DNA of 13,426 nucleotides from Neovahlkampfia damariscottae. Its lineage: Eukaryota; Heterolobosea; Selenaionea; Neovahlkampfiida; Neovahlkampfiidae. This document shows positions 8,451 through 13,426 of the stretch, piece by piece; position 1 is the stretch's first letter; each line of letters starts with the position of its first letter. The position numbers and the translations under genes are program-made. The stretch spans positions 1 through 13,426 of the forward strand of contig JABLTG010000288.1 of NCBI GenBank assembly GCA_016618085.1, in the 5' to 3' direction. Below the pieces are notes generated by a model that was given only the letters and a program-made list of their open reading frames with translations, was not told the DNA's origin and did no database searches.

Positions 8451-11245
8451 TTATTCATTTTCGTAAATAACTTCATCTTTTTCTAATGTCATTTTAAGAT
8501 CAATGATTGGTGGAAGATTTTCATCCATTGGCACTTCTTCAGCTTCTTCAAATGAATCATCTTCTTTTTCATCATTTGTTATTTCATCCTCTTCTTGAGA
8601 TTCCAATTTTCTCTTTTTTAATTCATTTTCTTCTTCTTGTTTTTCTTTCATTTTTTTCTTTTCTTCTTCTTCTTTGATTTTTCTTTCTTGTTCTTTTCTT
8701 CTAATTTCTTCATCTCTTTTTACTTCATCTTCTGCGTTGATTGGTAATATTGACATGTAATGTCTTCCAGAAACATGATGATATAAGAATACTTTTCTTT
8801 CAAATTTCTTATTTTCTGGAAGTACAATAACAGGATCAGCAACTTCTGAGATAACTTTAATACGAAGATTGAAATGATTCGCCAATGCAATGAGAGTTAT
8901 ATGGTCACCCCAAACACCATTTTCATTCATAAAATCACAAAATTCATCCCATTCTTCAAATTCATAATTAAAATGATGTAATTCATCACTTTCTCCAATT
9001 TTGAGATTTTTATTTTCTCTCAACCAATCAACAACTTTCCTTCTAAACATGACATGAAATTTATCATCATTCAATTCTAATTGATCCGCAGTTGCACGAA
9101 ATTGACAATTTCCGTCACCCATTACATTTTTTTTGATATAATAACCTTGTTGGTTCAATTGTTTTTCAATATAATCTCTTCTAATTGAAGGAGCATCTGG
9201 ATCTTCTTTTTGTATTCCAGAATGAATAAACACAGATTGTTCATTTGTTTTCAATAAATCCTTTGTAATTTTTCGATCTAATAAATCAGTATTGATATAT
9301 TCTTCCATTGATATTTTACAAAATTCTTCATCAAACACCATGTGATATAAATGATCATCATCCGGATTAAATCTCAAAATAGTTGGATTTAAACAACCAT
9401 GTGAATACATACTTTTCATAAACCAAATATTGGTTGTTTTATAATCAAATAAATAAAATAATGATGATAAACCAAATGATTCTGTATATTTCATCTTTTC
9501 TGTTTTCATTATTTCATGAATTCTGTAAACAACATCAGTAAACAATATTTTTTGATCATTTGATATTGGAATATGTATTTTTGAAAAATTAATTTTCAAA
9601 GAATTTAGTGTAGTGCTGTCAATTGAAAAAATTGAATTTTTATCACCAATGAGAGGTTCTTGGAGAATTCCAACAGATTTCAATTGATGAATGACAGAAT
9701 TGATTTCTTTAGTTTCTTTTTTGTTGTAAATATCCAATGCCTTAATTGCTGATTCAACTGTTTCTTGTGTCCATTGTAAATTATCCAAAAAAATAACCAA
9801 AGCAATGAAGAATTGAAAATGAGGATTGCCATTCTTTTGGTTCAAATCTTGGATAATTAAACTAAGAATAAACTGAGCTTGTTCTTCAAATGTTAAACGT
9901 CTTAAATTTTTCTTGGTTAATAATGATAAAATTCCTTTGATTTCTGCACTCACATTGGTGGATTTCAATTTTTTTGATTTGATAAATTGTGTCATCAATT
10001 GAACTCTCCAAGGATTATTTGACAATTGAATTGATAAAAAATTGATATATTTTTGTACATCTTCATCTTTGGCATATTTTTCAATTCCTCCTCTTTTTGC
10101 AATATATTGTTTTGATTCATCATCTGAAAAGTTCTTCACTGTTAATATTTCAAAAGTATTTGGTTCATAGAAGATTTCATTCTTTTTTAAATTTGTGATT
10201 ATGAACCATCCTTTTACTGTATCAAATAATTTAAAATATTGAACAATGTTCATGATGGTATCTGAATGCACAGATGAGTGAATGATGAAATAATGTGTTT
10301 CCACCATTTTTTTATATTTTCCACTTAACAAATTATGCAATCTTTCAAAGGTTAACCACACAGCTTTTTCCTTATTCGTTCTTAAAAATTTTTGAACAAG
10401 AAACTTCTTCCCAACACCTTTGTCACCTGAAACTACAACTATTTTATCTTTTTCAATATAATTATTCAATGTTTCAATTTCCGATTTTCTAAATTCAAAA
10501 CTTTGGATATTTGGACCTTTAACAGAAGTAAAAAAAAAAATTTGTTAAATAAAAACCTGAATTTGAAAAAGTTATCGGAAAAACATCTTGAGCAGGTTGA
10601 TTTCTATAAAAACCACGGTGAGTAAATTTTGTTTCATTTTTTAATATTTTATCAAACATGTTTCTTAAAGCTGGAATTTGTTGGTCAAAACATTCTTCAT
10701 AGTCATTCAAAACATCATCTAATAATTGTTTCTCATCATAATCATCATCAACATCAAGCCCTTCAATAACATATCTCAACTCCAAAATCAACCTTCTTAA
10801 CATGTTTTCATCAAAATGTTGATTCTGAATTTGACCAACTTGACAATGATTCACAAAAAACAAAAGATATGAATTCTTTTTAAAGTTAAAAAATTAAAAA
10901 AAAACGTACATTTCTTGTTTTCTGATCAAAAACATAGTTGTTATTAATTTTCAAATTTCTAATGAGATGTACAAGTAAATTTATATTCCATTCATCAAGG
11001 TTTGCCTCTGACAATAGTTTTTCAACTTCATATTTTGAATTTCCAAAACCTCTTAAATCTATTCCATACTTTCCTTCTGACAAATCATCCCATGAAAAAT
11101 CTTCTCTTTTTGTTATAGTCTCTTCTATCAAAGTTTTTAGTTTTGACAAAATATAATTGTAGAATATTTGTTGTGTATGTGGTTGTAATTGACTTTTAAA
11201 ATAAATTGTTGAAAAAAATCGTTACCTTTCTGGAGGAGTGTCCAT
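8451..11245 (-). CDS. STAND/NB-ARC-like NTPase fused to an OTU deubiquitinase (4 exons, 895 aa)
   Basis: Exons 11245-11226, 11192-10910, 10875-10557 and 10516-8451; GT-AG introns of 33, 34 and 40 nt keep phase exactly. Residues 1-223 are helical, with no known domain. From about 224 there is an NB-ARC/STAND-like NTPase: an FRKSEIETL lead-in, P-loop GDKGVGKK (238-245), and a sensor-like GWFIITNL (310-317). In place of the Walker B acidic pair there is YFIIHSSVHS (283-292). A winged-helix-like segment follows at about 410-510. The OTU cysteine protease spans about 660-805: GDGNCQFRA with catalytic Cys678, WGDHITL at 743-749, and His793 in GRHYMSI. A Lys/Glu coiled coil (about 808-850) and an acidic tail end it. 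OTU enzymes remove ubiquitin. The layout suggests a sensor with a deubiquitinase output (inference). Confidence 0.9.
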
Positions 11246-11265
11246 TTGATTTCAAACCAAAAACT

Positions 11266-11273
11266 ATTGGTCA
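11266..11273 (-). promoter_or_regulatory. CCAAT element of the NTPase-OTU gene
   Basis: The minus strand reads TTGACCAATAG, 20 nt before ATG 11245. This supports the tiny 20-nt first coding exon. Confidence 0.55.
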
Positions 11274-11343
11274 ATAAAAAAAAATCGGTAAAAAATAAAA
11301 AAGAAAAAAGTTTTATTTTTTTGAGATTTTCTCAGAAAATAAA

Positions 11344-11915
11344 TTATTCCTCCTTTTCATCAATAAATTGCTCTGCTTTGAAATACACAAAAATTGTCAT
11401 AGGAATCGCTAACAAAATACAAACAATTACTTTCATTGTTTCATAGGAAACTAAAGAAAAATAAAGAGTTTCAACAACTTAGAAGGTTAAAGTTATCAAT
11501 GATTTTTGCCTTACTGACATTGTAATGAATGTATTGTTTGATAATATCTTTGTCAAAAGAAATTGATTCTCGTTCAACTTTAATTTCAAAAATTAACTCA
11601 TCATCATCTGCAATAAACGTCTCTTTTTCAATATTCAACAATTTTCTTTTTGGTAATTTTTCATCAAGAATGTTTATTGTGAAAAGAGCTGGATTCTTTT
11701 AGTCATTTCAATATTTTTTTTTTTACTGTAGATGGATATGATATCCTAATTTCATACTTTTGACCTTCTTTTAAATTTTTAACTTGATAAATTTTTGATT
11801 CGTTTGGACGCAGTTTTTCAAAGAACAAAGTTTTATCAGTTTTCAAATTTGTAACTTCATCTGTGATTATATAGGTTACTAAAATGATTAATAAATAAAA
11901 AACAACCAGCTTCAT
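11344..11915 (-). CDS. Type I membrane protein of unknown function (3 exons, 167 aa)
   Basis: Exons 11915-11727, 11695-11515 and 11477-11344, with GT-AG introns of 31 and 37 nt in phase. ATG 11915 is preferred because it starts a signal peptide (MKLVVFYLLIILVTYIITDE) and lies 32 nt after a CCAAT box; the in-frame ATG at 11963 lies on the far side of that box. A lumenal domain of about 105 residues with beta character follows, containing RISYPST-NPALFTINI and KRKLLNIEKETF. Then come a membrane segment (VIVCILLAIPMTIFVYF) and a short acidic tail, KAEQFIDEKEE. From memory, the SYP-PA-F and RLLN-EK pattern resembles an uncharacterised secretory-pathway membrane family found across eukaryotes; I cannot verify this. 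It likely sits in the ER or Golgi. Confidence 0.75.
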
Positions 11916-11947
11916 TTTCTGGATGTTTGTTATTTTCGGGTTTTTCG

Positions 11948-11955
11948 ATTGGTCA
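11948..11955 (-). promoter_or_regulatory. CCAAT element of the type I membrane protein gene
   Basis: The minus strand reads TTGACCAATCG, 32 nt before ATG 11915. It lies inside the frame that would be read from the upstream ATG at 11963, which argues against that start. Confidence 0.5.
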
Positions 11956-12154
11956 ACTTTCATTTGGCTGGAGTTATTTTTTGGTCACCAAAATTTTTTC
12001 ACTTTTCACGCTCCTTAGTAGTAGAAGTGGAAGGTCCGGATATCGTTTTAACTTTTTTTAATTTTCACCCCCCAAGGAAGTAAAAAAAACCCCTTTTCGC
12101 GGAAATTTCATTTTTTTTGACCAAATCCCCCGATATCCCCTGAGCCTTTTTCTT

Positions 12155-12167
12155 GGCGTCTCACGCC
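12155..12167 (+). repeat. Short perfect hairpin GGCGT-CTC-ACGCC
   Basis: A five-base G/C-rich stem with a 3-nt loop, followed 12 nt later by GGCGG and a run of six T. It stands out in AT-rich DNA. It could be a structured RNA end or a Pol III stop, but no transcript is proven. Confidence 0.4.
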
Positions 12168-12221
12168 TCAACTCGGCGGTTTTTTGTCATTTGAAAATTT
12201 TAGTTACCTTCTTACTTTTTT

Positions 12222-12303
12222 TTACCCATAATTTTATTGCTTGGTTGTCCTCTTTTATTGCTCCATTATTATTGAGATTTGGTTGGTTTAAAATTATGGG
12301 TAA
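12222..12303. repeat. 15-bp perfect inverted repeat around a 52-nt loop
   Basis: The left arm TTACCCATAATTTTA (12222-12236) is the exact reverse complement of the right arm TAAAATTATGGGTAA (12289-12303). The 82-nt unit has no ORF. Its loop contains CTTGGTTGTCC and TTTGGTTGG. It could be a small MITE-like element or a stable hairpin RNA. No clear target-site duplication is seen next to the arms. Confidence 0.6.
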
Positions 12304-12446
12304 TAAAAACTACGAGTTGACTATTGATAGAGGATGCAATTAGGGAAGTCTAAACCAATACAAGATTATATGAATTATTTGAAGACCGTTAATGTCACTT
12401 TTTGAGTTCTGAAATATTATTGTCAAAGCTTTTTTGGAACTTAAAT

Positions 12447-13227
12447 TTATTCAGATGGTAATTTTTTATATTTTGTCAATATATCATCACATTTTTCTTT
12501 AATTTTGCAAAGATTTACTATCTCTTTATTTTTCTTATTAAATGTCTCCTTGAGCTCTTTTTTTGAAATAACAGATTTTTCTTCTTCATTTGAATCTTTT
12601 GTAATTTTGGAAAAAAAAGTTTCAAAATCTCCAAGACTCGGCGGTACATTTGTTTTTGCATATGTATTTTCGACCACTTTTAATCCGTTTCGGAGTATTT
12701 CTAGTGTTTCCTTTGGTTCTTTTTCTAATTTGTAACATCCTTCATAAGATCCATCTCTGCTCATTTGAAAAATCTTTCCGTCAACATAATTTAGTTGGCA
12801 TATAATTTGACTCTTTATCTTTGATAGAAACTGGGGTGTTTTCCCAAAGAAAAATTGGTTTTGTAATTTTTCTTGATTTATCAATTAAAATTATTCCAGA
12901 GTCAAGAGTACAAACAATGAAAGAATGAATCCCTGTATCATTTTTTGTTTTGTAATAATTTCCAATTGCAAAAAGAAATGGTATCGTTTTTTCTTTTAAC
13001 TTGGATGCAACGTAACAAGAACAAGTAATACAATCGCCTTTTCCTTGTAATTTCGAAACAGCATCAACCATTTTTTTGTCAGATTCAAAGTCTTTTTTGG
13101 AAAGAACAAAATCAAGTATTTTATGCCAAACATCAACTTTAGTTAAATCTTGGTAATCAAAACTATCAAAAATTTGGAGACAAGTATCAAAAATTTTTTG
13201 TTCATCGACAACAAATTCGTCAGACAT
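12447..13227 (-). CDS. Transglutaminase-like cysteine-enzyme fold protein with a mid-gene frame break
   Basis: It starts at ATG 13227. Residues 63-118 show the transglutaminase-like core: Cys66 in GKGDCITCSC, followed by a helix and IPFLFAIGNY; His101 in TGIHSFIV; and Asp116 in IILIDKS. This fits the Cys-His-Asp order of that superfamily (proteases, amidases, transglutaminases). The first frame ends at a TGA near 12786; the rest, a charged helical region ending KKLPSE, lies in another frame that is already open from about 12884. The two join in phase through a candidate 58-nt intron, 12831-12774 (donor GTTTCT, acceptor AAG), giving 240 aa. A real or sequencing frameshift is the alternative. 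Substrate unknown. Confidence 0.72.
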
Positions 13228-13229
13228 TT

Positions 13230-13237
13230 GGACCAAT
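13230..13237 (-). promoter_or_regulatory. CCAAT element next to the transglutaminase-like gene
   Basis: The minus strand reads ATTGGTCC and ends 2 nt before ATG 13227, the closest spacing in the window. It could also serve + strand transcription to its right, since a divergent open frame begins at 13240. Confidence 0.45.
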
Positions 13238-13239
13238 AA

Positions 13240-13426
13240 GAGATCACAAATGACGCTTCTGATTATACAGATACATATGTAGCACCATTAAGTTGGGCAT
13301 TAAAATCTGGAGGTAAATATATCAATTATGGACTTCAACAAGACATTACAAAATCATATTATGATAGAGTAATTTTACCACGTTTAGAAATGAGGGGATG
13401 GGTAAATTTATTATCTGGTGTAGGTT
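13240..13426 (+). CDS. Partial unidentified coding fragment cut by the window end
   Basis: A frame open for 62 codons from just after TAA 13237-13239 to the last base, without a start codon near its left end. The product reads like real protein (TDTYVAPLSWALKSGG, then YYDRVILPRLEMRGWVNLL), with balanced residues rather than the low-complexity look of AT-rich noise. No family is recognised. It starts within 15 nt of the oppositely directed transglutaminase-like gene, so it is either an internal exon, the remains of a gene, or foreign sequence joined at a contig end. The other + frame with ATG 13250 stops after ten codons. Confidence 0.4.

Larger units (their letters stand above)
11965..12440. 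other. Intergenic region with C-runs and inverted repeats, no gene recognised
   Basis: No convincing ORF on either strand. The first half (about 12008-12190) is unusual for this AT-rich window. It carries CCCCCC, CCCC and CCCCC runs, the palindrome-like pair GGATATCG (12037-12044) and CGATATCC (about 12131-12138), the hairpin GGCGTCTCACGCC, and CTCGGCGG followed by T6. The second half holds a 15-bp inverted repeat (listed separately) and a CCAAT at 12354-12359 with no gene start behind it. A Pol III-type RNA gene ending at the T-run or a decayed mobile element is possible; I found no tRNA boxes. Confidence 0.4.

Noticed and set aside
11916-11963. Upstream ATG at 11963 as the start of the type I membrane protein
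   Set aside because: It would put 16 polar residues in front of a clean signal peptide and place the CCAAT box inside the coding region; ATG 11915 fits better.
12008-12060. Possible tRNA, from an A-box-like stretch TAGTAGAAGTGG
   Set aside because: There is no B-box at a suitable distance, and the sequence does not fold into a cloverleaf by eye.
12505-12735. Plus-strand ORF of 76 codons rich in Phe and Ser
   Set aside because: It mirrors the lysine-rich second half of the transglutaminase-like gene and has no domain or promoter of its own.
1-13426. CRISPR arrays, bacterial operons, ribosome binding sites and rRNA
   Set aside because: No spaced direct repeats, no purine-rich boxes at a fixed distance from starts, and no rRNA-like stretches; spliceosomal introns show a eukaryotic nuclear genome.

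Overview
The window looks like nuclear DNA from an AT-rich, very gene-dense single-celled eukaryote that uses the standard stop codons. The signs are genes broken by GT-AG introns of only 31-43 nt, protein domains typical of eukaryotes (C2, flavin amine oxidase, leucine-rich repeats, KCTD-type BTB, OTU deubiquitinase, NTPase of STAND/NB-ARC type), and no bacterial operon signals. I cannot name the organism. An amoeboid or flagellate protist is my best guess.

Layout, left to right: the 3' end of an unknown + strand gene (2-136); a 550-nt intergenic stretch with G/C-rich islands; an eight-exon C2-C2-flavin amine oxidase gene (687-3759, +, 942 aa); an LRR gene whose 5' exons I could not settle (about 3804-5213, +); an intronless helical/beta-propeller-like protein (5305-7062, +); a 42-aa lysine-rich ORF with a TATA box (7186-7314, +); then four minus-strand genes. 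These are a coiled-coil/BTB protein (8372 or 8311 to 7331), a four-exon gene of 895 aa joining a helical N-terminus, a P-loop NTPase and an OTU protease (11245-8451), a three-exon type I membrane protein of 167 aa (11915-11344), and a transglutaminase-like protein (13227-12447) with a frame break in its middle. Between the last two lies a 530-nt stretch with C-runs and a 15-bp perfect inverted repeat. The last 187 nt carry an open + strand frame without a start codon, cut by the window end.

How the parts relate: the genes do not form an obvious pathway. What unites them is architecture. Nearly every gene start has a CCAAT/ATTGGTCA element, in either orientation, 2-40 nt before the ATG, and neighbouring genes are often only 15-100 nt apart. 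The most interesting gene is the NTPase-OTU fusion. It is laid out like an NLR/STAND sensor (helical N-terminus, P-loop NTPase, winged-helix-like segment) with a deubiquitinase output domain, and its Walker B aspartates appear to be lost. Five genes were rebuilt across introns by matching reading phase; those joins are inferences from the sequence, not transcript data.
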